DNA from: Mesostigma viride
Taxonomy: Eukaryota; Streptophyta; Mesostigmatophyceae; Mesostigmatales; Mesostigmataceae
Assembly (NCBI GenBank): GCA_009746045.1
Contig: RPFO01000231.1
Location: 1,106,388-1,150,298, forward strand
Reading direction: 5' to 3'
Length of the DNA stretch: 43,911 nucleotides
Positions within the stretch are counted from its first letter, which is position 1. Each line of letters starts with the position of its first letter. This document shows positions 27,183-41,900 of this stretch, one piece after another. A program made the translations under genes and the position numbers. The notes under the pieces are model-generated. The model was not told the DNA's origin and did no database searches. It saw nothing but the letters and a program-made list of their open reading frames with translations.

Positions 27183-30100
27183 ATGACGACGCTCGCGGCC
27201 CCGCGGCCCCGCGGCTCTAGCAGTGGGATCTGCCTAACTCCCCTTCCCGCCCCTTTGCCTTCGCAGCCCTCGAGCTGTCGGAGAGAGAGCAACGGGCCGG
27301 CAGTGAGCCAAGTTCGCCCCGCCTCGCGCGGCCGCCTCCGAAACCTCCTCAGACTGCGCGCATTTCTTATGCGTGCAGACGCAAACTCATTCTACCTGGC
27401 CACCCGAGCCAACCGTCGGCGTCGCCTCGACGCGTTGGCAGGAAGAATCGAAATGGTGATTGAAAGCGTAAGTCCCCAACCCGCCCCCCCTACCCCACCA
27501 CCTCCACCCCCACCCCCATCACCACCCTGCTCCATCTCCGCCCCCACCCCCGCCTGCACCCCCCTTTTCGGTCAACGCGCGCCCTTGGTCATCGCCACCT
27601 TCAACGCCCGCACGCTCCAGCCCGACGCTGTCCGCTGTCACTGCCTGCGCAGTGACGACTGTCAGTGCCATCGAGTCTCCAATCTTATTGGTTTCTGCAT
27701 CGACAATAATATCGCCATCCTGGGAATCCAAGAACACAGGCGCACTGCATCGGCCCGCGGATCAACTGCCCTTGTTGCTGACGACATCGACGGCTGGCGG
27801 TTCTACTACGGAGGCGGCGACGGCACCGGGAACGGGGGCGTCGGTCTCCTCTGCTCCCCGCTCGCCGTACGCCACATGGGCGAACCCCAGCTGGTCAACG
27901 CTCGGCTCCTCGTGGCCACTTTTCATTCGATGGAGGGCCACTCGACCTACGCCCTGACGGTGGGCGTTGGTTACGCACCCCACTCCGGCCACCCAGAACA
28001 AGACCGCAAGGACTTCTTTGCAGCGCTGGAGAACCTGGCGAACGGCATCCCTGGTCGCAACTACCTCGCTCTGCTGCTGGACGCCAACGCCACGCTACCA
28101 CCGGGTACTGGCGGATGTCAGCACGCCCCCAACGGTACGGTCTCCAATGCCAACACTGAACTTTTTGCTGATTTGCTTACGACATGCGATTTGGTCACTG
28201 CCAACACCCGCTTTCCACATAGTCCAGATGCTTTGGTCACACACACCTCGCCAACTGGCACTGAACGCTGCATTGACTATGTTGTAATGCGCAAGCGTCA
28301 TCAAGGATCTGTACTAGCTGCTCGCTCGCATGTGATCCCCCTGGTGCGCTCCGATCATCGCATCGTCACCGCCCGCATCCGCCTGCGATTCCCCTCGCCC
28401 TTTCGTAAGCACGTGGCACCACCTGATTTGCGCACACTTCAGTTGCTCGAGAAATCTGACGACGCTCTGGAGGACTTCCCTGAAAAACGCGCCCACAAGC
28501 GCGCCGCAGAGGCGTTCGTCGACGCGCTGGACATCCCGGCCAGCCACGCCCAGCTGTTCGCTGCCGGCCCGGCATCGGCCCTTCGGCACCTCGCTGACAA
28601 GCTGCCCGCGGCCGGGGCCCTACTGCCCCCCCGCCGCCCGCCCCGCTTCACCAGCCTGCACCGGCTCCCCGCCGTCATCCAGGCCCGGCAAGCCCTGCGC
28701 GACAACAGCGACCCCGCCCGCTACGCCCGCCTCAAAGCCGATTACCACTCGGCCATCCGGCAGGCGACCAAGGAGCAGGAGGACCTTCATGTCCGCGAGT
28801 ACTTCGCCCACCTCAAGGACCAGCACGGCAAGTACGCCTGGACCCGCCTGCGTCACGCCCAACGGCCCGCCGGCGGCGCGCAGCCGGCGCCGCGGACGCT
28901 CTCTGGCTCACCGCAGCAGCAGCTCGACCAGTGGTATTCCTCCCAGTCCCGGCTGCTCGGCGCCCCCCCGCCGCCTCCGCCGCTTGGCCCTCTGGCGGCC
29001 GCACGCCTGGCAGTAGCACCGGCGGACGTCCCTGCGCCGCCCACGCCGCCCGCCGCTGAGCAGGACTACACGTACCCAGCCCTGACGGAACCCCTGGCCG
29101 ACCCCAACGAGCTCCCGCCGTTCACCGAGCTCGAGCTGAGCACCGCCGCCAAGCAACTCCGCTTCTATGCCGCCGTTGGACCTGACCAGCTCCCAGCCCC
29201 GGTGATTAAGCTGACGGCGCTCACGGGGTTCCTGCTTGACGTCTGCAACCGGATCCTGCTTGCCGACGCGCCGCCGATTCCTGAGTGGCAGCACAGCTAC
29301 CGTATTATGCTGTACAAAAACAAAGGTTCCCCTGACGACCCCGCCAACTACAGAGGAGTCTGCATCCAGAGCGCCGCACTTAAGTTGTTCATGCGCATGA
29401 TCCTCAACCGCCTTCGTTCTGCTCTCGACTGTCACCTTGGGGAAAGTCAAATGGGCTTCCGTCCTGGGCGCAACACCGTCATGGCCATCTTCGTCGCGCG
29501 TCGCCTCTTCGAGGAAATCGCTCTCCTGCAACCTGGTGAGTTTCCCGCCATCCTGATCTTCGTCGACTTCATCAAGGCTTTTGATTCTGTCCTCTGGGAC
29601 GCTCTATGGGCTGTACTTGCTCGCGCTCGCGTCCCCACTCCCCTGATTACCGTCATCCGCACGCTGTATGAGGGGTCGACCACTTCGGTGCGCACTCAAC
29701 ACGGCATTACCCCGCCCTGCCCACTGCAGACCGGCGTCTGGCAGGGTTGCGTCCTGTCGCCGTACCTGTTTATTATTGTAGTGGATTATGTTATGCGCCA
29801 GGCACGTGCTCGCTTTGCTAGCATTGCAGGCCGTGCCCCTGGCCTAGCGATCACGAACGAGCTTGGGGAAGGGGGGCCGACTAACAAGCAGAATTTACTA
29901 GCTGACCTCATTTATGCCGACGACATCACGCTCATCGAGAAGCCGGAGTCTGCCCAACTTTGGCTGGACTGCCTGGCGCTCGAGGCTCGGGCGGTTGGTC
30001 TAGAAATCAGCCCCAAAACGGAGGCCCTGGCCCTCGGCATGGCAGGGCCCCCACCCACACTCCGCCTCTTAGACGATGCCGAGGTCAACTACCCTCCTTC

Positions 30101-30815
30101 AGGCCGCTTCAAGCTGCTCGGCAGTTGGCTTCCCGACTGCGAGGACGACATGACGACACGGATCGGCATGGCGTGGGCGCACCTCCATGACCACCGCCGC
30201 TGGTGGAGCAACCCCGCCCTACCCCGGATCGTCAAGCGTGACCTCTTCAAGGTCGTCATTCTGACGATCCTGACCTACGGCGCCGAGACGTGGACACTGA
30301 TGCAGGAGCTGGAGCAACGACTCGACGGCGCCGTCACCAAGATGCTGCGCAAGGCCCTTAACATCCCCTTTGGTTTGCACATTAGTAATGAGGATTTGTA
30401 CGCTGATTTGCCCTATGTTTCCCACATTATTAGGCACAGGCGCCTGGGCCTAGCCGGGCACCTGGCCCGCACAGATCAGGTAGATACATCAGATAGACTA
30501 GCTGGCACCAAGCCCGCCCAGCCTGGGCGATATGTCCTCACCTGGCGTGCCCCCGGCCGCGCGCGGCAGGGCCGCCACCCGTGGACTTTTCGTGATAGAC
30601 TCGGCATGGACATGTGCTACACTAGACGTGACGGGCTCACCCCCGGGCAGCCTCCTGGTTTGTCTGTAATATGGAGGCAGATGGTGCGCAAGGATAGATG
30701 GCAAGTAGTGATGAAGGAGACCACCCCCAAGCCTGTGGGGGCTCCGCGTGTGACCAAGTATGGCATTCATAGCGATTCGGGCCGCGGTGCCCACACCCCT
30801 GTAACTAGGACCTAG
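27183..30815 (+). CDS. retrotransposon ORF2: AP-like endonuclease and reverse transcriptase
   Basis: 1210 residues, uninterrupted. A basic and Pro-rich N terminus (1-130) precedes an apurinic-type endonuclease (about 135-400) with FNAR, QE184HR, LD300ANAT, CID365Y and SD391H in the expected order. A linker leads to the reverse transcriptase (about 640-930): NYRGVCI, GFRPGRNTVMAIF, FVD795FIKAFD, QGCVLSPYLF and the catalytic Y911ADD. The C-terminal part holds TYGAETWTL (about 1031), RRLGLAGHLARTDQ (about 1085) and PGRYVLTWRAPGR. The last blocks are common in RTE/RTEX-clade proteins. The enzyme would nick target DNA and prime reverse transcription of its own RNA. All catalytic residues are present, so this copy may be functional if transcribed. 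Confidence 0.93.
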   Translation: MTTLAAPRPRGSSSGICLTPLPAPLPSQPSSCRRESNGPAVSQVRPASRGRLRNLLRLRAFLMRADANSFYLATRANRRRRLDALAGRIEMVIESVSPQPAPPTPPPPPPPPSPPCSISAPTPACTPLFGQRAPLVIATFNARTLQPDAVRCHCLRSDDCQCHRVSNLIGFCIDNNIAILGIQEHRRTASARGSTALVADDIDGWRFYYGGGDGTGNGGVGLLCSPLAVRHMGEPQLVNARLLVATFHSMEGHSTYALTVGVGYAPHSGHPEQDRKDFFAALENLANGIPGRNYLALLLDANATLPPGTGGCQHAPNGTVSNANTELFADLLTTCDLVTANTRFPHSPDALVTHTSPTGTERCIDYVVMRKRHQGSVLAARSHVIPLVRSDHRIVTARIRLRFPSPFRKHVAPPDLRTLQLLEKSDDALEDFPEKRAHKRAAEAFVDALDIPASHAQLFAAGPASALRHLADKLPAAGALLPPRRPPRFTSLHRLPAVIQARQALRDNSDPARYARLKADYHSAIRQATKEQEDLHVREYFAHLKDQHGKYAWTRLRHAQRPAGGAQPAPRTLSGSPQQQLDQWYSSQSRLLGAPPPPPPLGPLAAARLAVAPADVPAPPTPPAAEQDYTYPALTEPLADPNELPPFTELELSTAAKQLRFYAAVGPDQLPAPVIKLTALTGFLLDVCNRILLADAPPIPEWQHSYRIMLYKNKGSPDDPANYRGVCIQSAALKLFMRMILNRLRSALDCHLGESQMGFRPGRNTVMAIFVARRLFEEIALLQPGEFPAILIFVDFIKAFDSVLWDALWAVLARARVPTPLITVIRTLYEGSTTSVRTQHGITPPCPLQTGVWQGCVLSPYLFIIVVDYVMRQARARFASIAGRAPGLAITNELGEGGPTNKQNLLADLIYADDITLIEKPESAQLWLDCLALEARAVGLEISPKTEALALGMAGPPPTLRLLDDAEVNYPPSGRFKLLGSWLPDCEDDMTTRIGMAWAHLHDHRRWWSNPALPRIVKRDLFKVVILTILTYGAETWTLMQELEQRLDGAVTKMLRKALNIPFGLHISNEDLYADLPYVSHIIRHRRLGLAGHLARTDQVDTSDRLAGTKPAQPGRYVLTWRAPGRARQGRHPWTFRDRLGMDMCYTRRDGLTPGQPPGLSVIWRQMVRKDRWQVVMKETTPKPVGAPRVTKYGIHSDSGRGAHTPVTRT

Positions 30816-30870
30816 ATAGCTTATACCATCCATTCCATCCCATGTTCCGCTCCCACTGAGGACTTATGCT

Positions 30871-30908
30871 CACGTAACGCAGTCACGTGTCTATTAATTA
30901 ATTAATTA
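30871..30908 (+). other. family A 3' hairpin and (TTAA)n tail
   Basis: CACGTAAC-GCA-GTCACGTG at 30871-30889 forms an 8-bp stem with one A-C mismatch, followed by TCTA and (TTAA)n. The other copies carry a perfect CACGTGAC/GTCACGTG stem. Such structures are candidate RT recognition sites; that role is inferred. Confidence 0.75.
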
Positions 30909-30917
30909 ATCAAGGCC

Positions 30918-32117
30918 TTTGACACGGTCCTCTGGGAGGCTCTTTGGGCCATCCTAGCTCTGGATCGAGTGCCACCTGCATTTATTGCTGCCATTCGCCG
31001 ACTGTATGAGGGCTCACAGGCAGTAGTGCGGACTGCGGAAGGCACCACCCCACCATTCCCCCTTCACCACGGGGCAGTGTGGCAAGGTTGTGTCCCGGCT
31101 GTCCCCATACCATTCATTATTGTCGTGGATCACGTCATGCGCCGAGCACGTGCGCGCTTTACTGCTCTTAAGGGGTTCGAGCCAGGCTTGGACATCCTTA
31201 ACGAGAAAGAGCATGGCGGGGTTAGACCGGGTTACCGCCTGGCCGACCTGATTTATGCAGATGACACCACCCTCATCGCGCGCCCCGAGCACATTCAGAC
31301 CTGGCTGGACTGTCTGGGCCTGAAGGCGAGGGTGGTGGGGTTGGAGATTAGTGTCAAAACTGAGGCGATGGTGATTGGGGCCTCCAGTACACCGCCGCTG
31401 CCGCGCCTGCTCGACGGGACGACGGTCCCGTTCCGCGATCGCTTCAAGCTGTTAGGGAGCTGGCTCCCTGACACCGCCGACGATGTGGACACCCGCATCG
31501 GCCTGGCCTGGGCTAGGCTTCGTTCGCTCGACACCTACTGGCGCTGCAAGGGCCTGGGCGAGCACCGCAAGCGCATGCTCTTCAAGGTCCTCGTCCTCAC
31601 GGTGCTCACGTATGGCGCCGAGGCGTGGACACTCACACCCACACTGGCAGCTAGGCTAGACGGCACAGTTTACAGGATGCTCCGACAGGTCCTGAACGTA
31701 GGGGTTTCCAAGCGCCCGTCATCAGAGTCTTTGTATCAGGGCATGCCTCGTATTTCGGACGAGATTAGACAGCGTAGGATAGCATTTGTAGGACACCTTG
31801 CTCGCACCAGCCAGGTCGACACCGCCCTTGGTCTGGCCGGCCCCCAGCGGCTTGGCCAGCCAGGGCGGCACATTCTGACCTGGCCTGGCCCCAAGGACAT
31901 TCCCAAAAAGGTAGGGAAACATGTCACGAACTACGTACAGATGTTGCTGGATGACCTACTGGTCCCAGCCCAGTTTGAATACCGCATCCACTCTCTCTCC
32001 CTTCTTTGGACTGCCATGCAGAACAAGACGCGGTGCAAGAGGATTGTCAAGGCTCACACGCCCGACCCTGTGGGCAAACCACCTCCCCCCAAGCGGAGGA
32101 GGCGTTTTGATGAGTAG
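30918..32117 (+). pseudogene. family B ORF2, C-terminal 400 codons
   Basis: The frame is open from the insertion junction. It starts within RT motif A (FDTVLWEALW). In place of the usual QGCVLSPYLF it reads QGCVPAVPIPF, with a small indel just before it. YADD is present, and the protein ends KRRRRFDE. Without the 5' RT half and endonuclease it cannot act alone. It differs from family A across the whole region, so these are separate families rather than alleles. Confidence 0.85.
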
Positions 32118-32271
32118 GGTAGTTAGGATTTTTCTAGACTGGCTAGATTAGAGTTAGGTTAGTTCGATTACGCGGCTCCTTCCACCCCACCCATCCATCA
32201 AGGAATATGTGCTACATGATCTCCCAACGGAGGCATGTTATAATTTAATTTAATTTTGTTTTGTTTTCATT

Positions 32272-32650
32272 CCCTGGAGTTACGTTATGAGAGCTTGCCT
32301 CAATGGCGTCCAGCATGCATCAAGTGCAGACGGACTTTATGCACGCCGTGCATGAAAAGTGCTCGCATGCTCTGGTCTGGCATTGTCTAGAGTAAAGCAC
32401 ACCCTGAGGGCACATGCGCATGCCGCGAAACTGCGGGCTACCTGTGTGCCCGCATCTTGGCGAATCGACAACCATGAATGGATCCAGAACAGACAAGGCA
32501 AATGCAGTGAATTACAATGCATCAACCCCAAAAGTGTCCGCAGATTGCCTTTACATTATTCAACAAGAATAAAATATCGACTACTTAATTAAATTACACC
32601 GTTCCACTCCCCTGTAACGTCCAGGAATAAAAATGCAACAATTTATATTT
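32272..32650. promoter_or_regulatory. RPS20 3' flank with TGTAA polyadenylation signal
   Basis: On the minus strand TGTAA lies at 32598-32594, 53 bases after the RPS20 stop. TGTAA is the known chlorophyte polyadenylation signal. The rest of the stretch is intergenic, with no gene seen. Confidence 0.7.
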
Positions 32651-34063
32651 TTACGCGACGTCCACGGTGACCTCGACCTCGACGCCGGGCTCGATGGAGA
32701 TGGAGGTGATCTGCTTCACGACCTCCTCGGGCGAGATGAGGTCGATCAGGCGCTTGTGGATGCGCATCTCGAAACGGTCGTACGTGTTGGTGCCCTCACC
32801 GCAAGGGGACTTTCGGGTGGTGATGCGCAGCACCTTGGTGGGCATGCGCACGGGGCCCTTCACACGCAGGCGCTTTTCCTTGGCGCCGCGGATCAGGTCC
32901 GCGCACACTGGGGGGGGGAAATGATGGGAGAAAAAAGATTGGAACATAAACGATGAAGGGAAAAGGGGGGGGCGGTAGGGGGGACCAATGTTGACAGGGT
33001 GAAGGGGCAATGACAACGACAGAAGCAGAAGCATCGAAAAATTGAATGATGACGTCAGTGGGTTGTTCTTGTGAGACGTTAAGTGAGCATCCCTCAATTC
33101 GTCAGTCGCTCACGACCCAAACCCATAAGGAGGGGAAGAAAATGGTATGAACGTGTGCAAGATCGGGGATAAAAGAGAACAGCGACATGGCCACCTTAGT
33201 AGTAGAATGCTATATCTACTTACAGATGTGTGCTAGGCCTCTGTTCTTATTTCGAGGAGCAGCCAAATAGGCATCAAAGCCAGTAAGAGGATCACTGCGC
33301 AAGTAATGAACTATGTGTGTACTCTTACATGCAAGTAATGAACTATGTGTGTAGTCTTCCATGCACCACATAGACAGGCAAGGCAGATGCTTTGGAATGG
33401 CACCGATATGAAGTAAAAGGATGCATCCATGCACCCCACTGACAATCTGAACACTGTACACCGATGCACTGAACAGAATCTTTTTAAGACGCCAAAAATT
33501 GAAGAAGTGAGAAAATCCAAAAACCAGTCTTGCAACGCGTGTCATAACACCAGCGAACAAGTTATTTCAATGGCATATACAAATGGCAGGTTGAGTGCCT
33601 GGCATGCTTCCATGGAAAACTAAAGCGACGACCATACTATGCTGCAATTGAAAATAGCTAATGATCCTTTTAAAGGAAAGCACCCCTGGCTTTTGTTCCA
33701 CAGTAACACTTGACGATACACTATGCAGTACCACACCACAATGCTTTACAAAACAACGGCGACCTACATAGAAAACGGTTGATCTTCAAAAAAAATCTTG
33801 TGATTGCAAATTCGCCAGTCTCAATACTTCACGTATAGGTCCCGATTAATATCTTGCTTACCCGGTCCTCCCCACACCCATACGAGGAATGTGGTTTACA
33901 CCATGTACCAGTTAACACTAGAGCCGGGGCATCGAACTGGAGAAGCATGTTTCTTACCCTTCTCCAGGGACTTCACGTTCCTGGACGACAGGGTGATGCG
34001 AATGCGGTGCTGGGGCTCACCCTCCTCCATCCCAGGCTTTCCGGCCTTCATTGCCATCGCCAT
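32651..34063 (-). CDS. RPS20: 40S ribosomal protein S20 (uS10)
   Basis: Two coding exons on the minus strand: 34063-33958 and 32907-32651, together 120 residues, the usual length of cytosolic S20. The intron splits the Val codon of [15 protein letters not shown] (phase 1; donor GTAAGA, acceptor CCCCAG). Recognisable blocks are [56 protein letters not shown] and [12 protein letters not shown]. The protein sits in the head of the small ribosomal subunit. The ATG lies one base after a CACATCAG that looks like an acceptor, so a 5' non-coding exon, or a start in an upstream exon, is possible. The gene points away from the MMTAG2 homologue and shares its upstream region. Confidence 0.97.
32908..33957 (-). 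other. intron of RPS20
   Basis: 1050 bases, GT-AG. A 32-bp tandem duplication with 'gcaagtaatgaactatgtgt' lies at about 33299-33362. No snoRNA or other gene was recognised, although ribosomal protein introns often host snoRNAs. Confidence 0.8.
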
Positions 34064-35000
34064 TCTGATGTGGAAACCGACATTACGTGAAGATTCACAC
34101 ATACGAAGGCGATGAGAGAAATACTATGAAATCGAAGCAATCTAGTCGACGAATCGGCCCTGACATCCGAAAACACAGCGATGTTATTAGCGTAAGACTA
34201 AATCAAAATTGCCTGAAATACTCCTCATGAAAAGCGACCAGTTCATCCCATCTGCCTCATCAAATAAAATCATCCTTGTAACAGGTCCCCAATTGATTGG
34301 CATAGCTGTTCTCTACAGGAACCGATCCTGTAAAATTATTTCAAGGAACGCTTCCTGCCGGGTCTACGCCCAGACGTAAAAATAACTTCCAGGCCCCGAT
34401 GGAAAAAAAAAAAAAAAAAAAAAAACAGCTGCTAAGAAAGATGCACGCACTTGTTTGTAATAGGTAGATTGTTCCCCGAGACAGACGTCGTAGACGAACT
34501 ACGACCGCTTGCTGAGGGACGAATGCTGCTGCTCGTGGAGACGAAAGAGGACGTGCAGAGAGGACTGCGGGGTCTAAAGTAGCCATGGCGGCGCGCCGCG
34601 CCGCCGTCTTGCTCAGTTGCACGCACAACCAACCTGTTAGCCCTTTAACTTCTGGCACATGCCTCCTGTCTCGGTCTGTCACACGCCCTCTCGGCACTCG
34701 CCTGTCGGTCAGGTGAGCGCTGCTCGACTCTCGACTCTCGACTCTCGACTCTCGACGGGTCTCTGGCTATTCGCGAGTCTCGGTAACAAACCCACAATAA
34801 TTAATTTTACTGTGCGGGCAACAATACCCACGGCTATGGACTATGGTGAATACGGCCATAAAAAATGACATTCTTGCAACTTTTTCATCTCGAAGCCGGT
34901 GATTTAGTATAGGAAAGTTGCAGCAGGGAGTTCTGAGCACCGTACGGTTTGTGACGACTTCTGCTAAATTTGCAAGGAAACGTAATTACCGGCCACCGAG
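34064..35000. promoter_or_regulatory. divergent upstream region between RPS20 and the MMTAG2 homologue
   Basis: A head-to-head gene arrangement, with both promoters expected here. Features seen: a run of A at 34399-34424, a GC-rich block at 34585-34612, and (CGACTCT)n at about 34722-34757. The GC-rich block may mark a transcription start or a 5' non-coding exon of RPS20. No TATA box was identified with confidence. Confidence 0.45.
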
Positions 35001-38577
<3,577 letters not shown>

Positions 38578-38846
38578 GTGAAAAAGCTAGTGAAAAAAAA
38601 GTTCGTGGTTAGTACCATGCACACATGTCCGTTGAAACACGAACATTGAACGTTGTCCCTCAGGACACACACCTGACCGTGGGTGGCGTGTCCAGCATGC
38701 TTGCGGTGGTTCATCCTCAAGTGGCCGAATTGACTAATAAACTAAAGTTCCACACTTGACATGGTGGTATCGAGAGTGATGGACCCTACAATAGGGTTGC
38801 CATCGGAGATCCAGATCAAGGCTGCTCTTCATACCCTCCCTCTTTT
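38578..38846. other. 3' flank of the MMTAG2 homologue
   Basis: Probably 3' UTR. AATAAA occurs at about 38737, but no TGTAA was noticed on the plus strand. It ends at the tail of the family B element. Confidence 0.4.
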
Positions 38847-38991
38847 AAAAAAAATTAAAAATTAAATTATAACATGCCTCCATTGGGAGATCATGTAGCA
38901 CATATTCCATTATGGATGGGTGGAGTGGAGGAAGCCGCGTGATCGAACTAACCTAACTCTAAGCTATCTAGTCTAGAAAAGCCTATCTACA

Positions 38992-41900
38992 CTACTCATC
39001 AAAACGCCTCCTCCTCTTGGGGGGAGGTGGCTTGCCCACAGGGGCTGGCGTGTGAGCCTTGACAATCTTCTGCCACCGCGTCTTGTCCTGCATGGCAGTC
39101 CAAAGAAGGGAGAGAGAGGGGATTAAAAAAAATAATAATAAAATTAAAATTATAATATGCCGCCGTGGGGAGGTCATGTAGCACATATTTCATGATGGAT
39201 GGGTGGTGTGGAGGAAGCCGCGTGATCGAACTATCCTAACTCTATCTAGAAAATCCTAACTACACTACTCATCAAAACGCCTCCTCCGCTTGGGGGGAGG
39301 TGGCTTGCCCACAGGGTCGGGCGTGTGCGCCTTGACAATCTTCTTCCACCGCGTCTTGTCCTGCATGGCAGTCCAAAGACGGGAGAGAGAGTGGATGCGG
39401 TGCTCAAACTGGGCTGGGACCACTACTGTAGGTCGTCCAGCAACATCTGAACGTAGTTGGTGACAGGTTTCCCTACCCTTTTGGGAATGTCCTTGGGGCC
39501 AGGCCAGGTCAGAATGTGCCGCCCTGGCTGGCCAAGCCGCTGGGGGCCGGCCAGACCAAGGAGAGAGAGGGGATGCGGTGTTCAAACTGGGCTGGGACCA
39601 CTAGGTCGGCCAGCAACATCCGGGTGTAGTTCATGGCATGTTTCCCTACCCTTTTAGGAATGTTCTTGGGGCCAGGCCAGGTCAAAATATGCCGCCCTGG
39701 TTGGCCGAGCCGCTGGGGACCGGCTAGAGCAAGGGCGGTGTCGACCTGGCTGGTGCGAGCAAGATGTCCTACAAATGCTATCCTACGCTGCCTAATCTCG
39801 TCCGAAATACGAGGCATACCCTGATACAAAGACTCTAATGACCTACGCTGAGAAAACCCTACGTTCAGGACCTGTCGGAGCATCCTGTAAACCGTGCCGT
39901 CTAGCTTAGCTGCCAGTGTTGCCGTGAGTGTCCATGCCTCGGCGCCATACGTGAGCACCGTGAGGACGAGGACCTTGAAGAGCATGCGCTTGCGGTGCTC
40001 GCCCAGGCCCTTGGAGCGCCAGTAGGTGTTGAGCGAACGAAGCCTAGCCCAGGTCAGGCCGATGCGGGTGTCCACATCGTCGGCGGTGTCAGGGAGCATG
40101 CTCCCCAACAGTTTGAAGCGATCGCGGAACGGGACCTCCGTCCCGTCGAGCAGGCGCGGCAGCGGTGGGCGACTGGAGGCCCCAATCACCATCGCCTCAG
40201 TTTTGACACTAATCTCCAACCCCACCGCCCTCGCCTCCAGGTCCAGACAGTCCAGCCAGGTCTGAATGTGCTCGGGGCGCGCGATGAGGGTGGTGTCGTC
40301 CGCATAAATCAGGTCAGCCAGGCGGTAATCCGTGCTAACCCCGCCGTGCCCGCGCTCGTTAAGGATGTCCAAGCCTGGCTCGAACCCCTGAAGAGCAGTA
40401 AAGCGCGCACGTGCCCGGCGCATGACGTGATCCACGACAATAATGAACAGGTATGGGGACAGGACACAACCTTGCCACACCCCGTGGTGAAGGGGGAATG
40501 GTGGGGTGCATGGTGCCTTCCGCAGTCCGCACTACTGCCTGTGAGCCCTCATACAATCGACGAATGGCAGCAATAAACGCTGGTGGCACCCGATCCAGAG
40601 CTAGGATGGCCCAAAGAGCCTCCCAGAGGACCGTGTCAGAGGCCTTGATATAGTCAACAAAAATGAAGACAAGCGGCAAAGTGTCAGGGCAAAGGCGACG
40701 CACCTCCTCCATCAACCGGCGCGCGACAAACACAGCCATGACAGTGTTACGACCACGACGGAAACCCATCTGAGACTCACCCAGGTGTGGGTCCAGCGCG
40801 GCGCGGAGCCTGTGCAGCATCATGCGCATGAAGACCTTCAGCGCGGCGCTCTAGCTGGAGGCAAACACCCCGGTAGTTACCGGGGTCAGCAGCAGAGCCC
40901 TTCTTGTACAGGATGACGCGGATGGCCGTCTGCCACTCAGCAGGCGGAGGCTCGTCAGAGAGCAGGACACGGTTGCAGAACGCCAGCAGAAGATCCCTAA
41001 CCGCCGGGTCAGGGGTCTTCAGCAGCTCAGCCGAAAGGTGGTCGGCACCGACCGCCGCGTCGTACCGCAGGCGAGCAAGGGCGCCGTCCAATTCCTTAAT
41101 TCAAAGTGAAGGGGTGGACGACGTCGTTGGTGGCAAGTCAGCCCTTCTGCAAGGCGGGGACTTGGTAGTCCGCGGCCGAGGAGGGGGGCGCCGGCGGCGG
41201 CGGGGGTCTGGCGACCCCGAGACGGGCGGCCGTCTCGGGGTGAAGCGGCGGGTGGGGGGCGCGAGCCCCACCTAGCTGTCAAGGAAACATTGTGGGCCAA
41301 CCAGCGGTCAAGGCTGACCGCGGCGCCGTGCCGTCCCCCGTGTGCTCCACCGGGGTGCGCTGCCGCCGGCCGCCGAGCCGGTCGAGGTGGTACCACATGT
41401 CCTTGCATGCCCTGGTTGCGAGCCTGGCAGGCCTTGGCATCTGCGATGCACTGGGCCGCCTCCGCGTCCTGAGCGTGCTCGTAGGCCTCCACGAGGGCAG
41501 CCTTGAGCACCGGTGTCTGCAGCGGGTCCCGGTTACTCTTGAGGCGGTGCCGGGCGGCCAAGACCACGGGGTCCTGCATGGCGGTAGAGCGGGCCGGGGC
41601 GGCGGCGGGGCATGACCGGCAGGTGCCGGGCCGCCAGCAACGGGGCACGGGCCGCAAAGCCCGCAAAAATGGCGGCGTTGGGAGCACCCTTGTCCAGCTC
41701 GTCGACGTCCGCCCAGGCGTCCAGGGCCGACAGGTACTCCAGTCGGCACCGGTTCCGCGCGTGCTCGGCGTCCGTCCAGTCCTCAGGATCTCCTCGGATC
41801 GACTGGGCGTAGGGCAGACCAGCTAGTCAGGGCCGGGGCCACTGGGGCGCGGCGCTCGGGGACGTGGAACCAGAGCCGAATGCTCGCGCGCACCAACCGG

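Larger units (their letters stand above)
27116..30908 (+). mobile_element. family A non-LTR retrotransposon (RTE/RTEX-like), ORF2 intact
   Basis: Duplication ATCAAGGCC at 27107-27115 and 30909-30917, inside the RT motif A codons of the family B host copy. The 3793 bases consist of a 67-base leader, one 1210-codon ORF, an 80-base 3' UTR with hairpin (30871-30889) and a (TTAA)n tail. No ORF1 precedes the ORF, so the copy is either 5'-truncated or the family has a single ORF. A short 3' UTR with a microsatellite tail is typical of RTE-type elements. Confidence 0.9.
27020..32259 (+). mobile_element. 5'-truncated family B element split by a family A element
   Basis: Duplication TTTGTTTTCATT at 27008-27019 and 32260-32271. 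Family B sequence is 27020-27115 and 30918-32259. With the family A insert ignored, ORF2 reads through from AVFVARRLMEE via FVDYIKA/FDTVLW, YADDTTLI (about 31253-31276), TYGAEAWTL and GHLART to the stop TAG at 32115-32117. The 3' UTR ends in the family B hairpin (about 32209-32241) and an (AATTT)-type tail. Confidence 0.9.
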
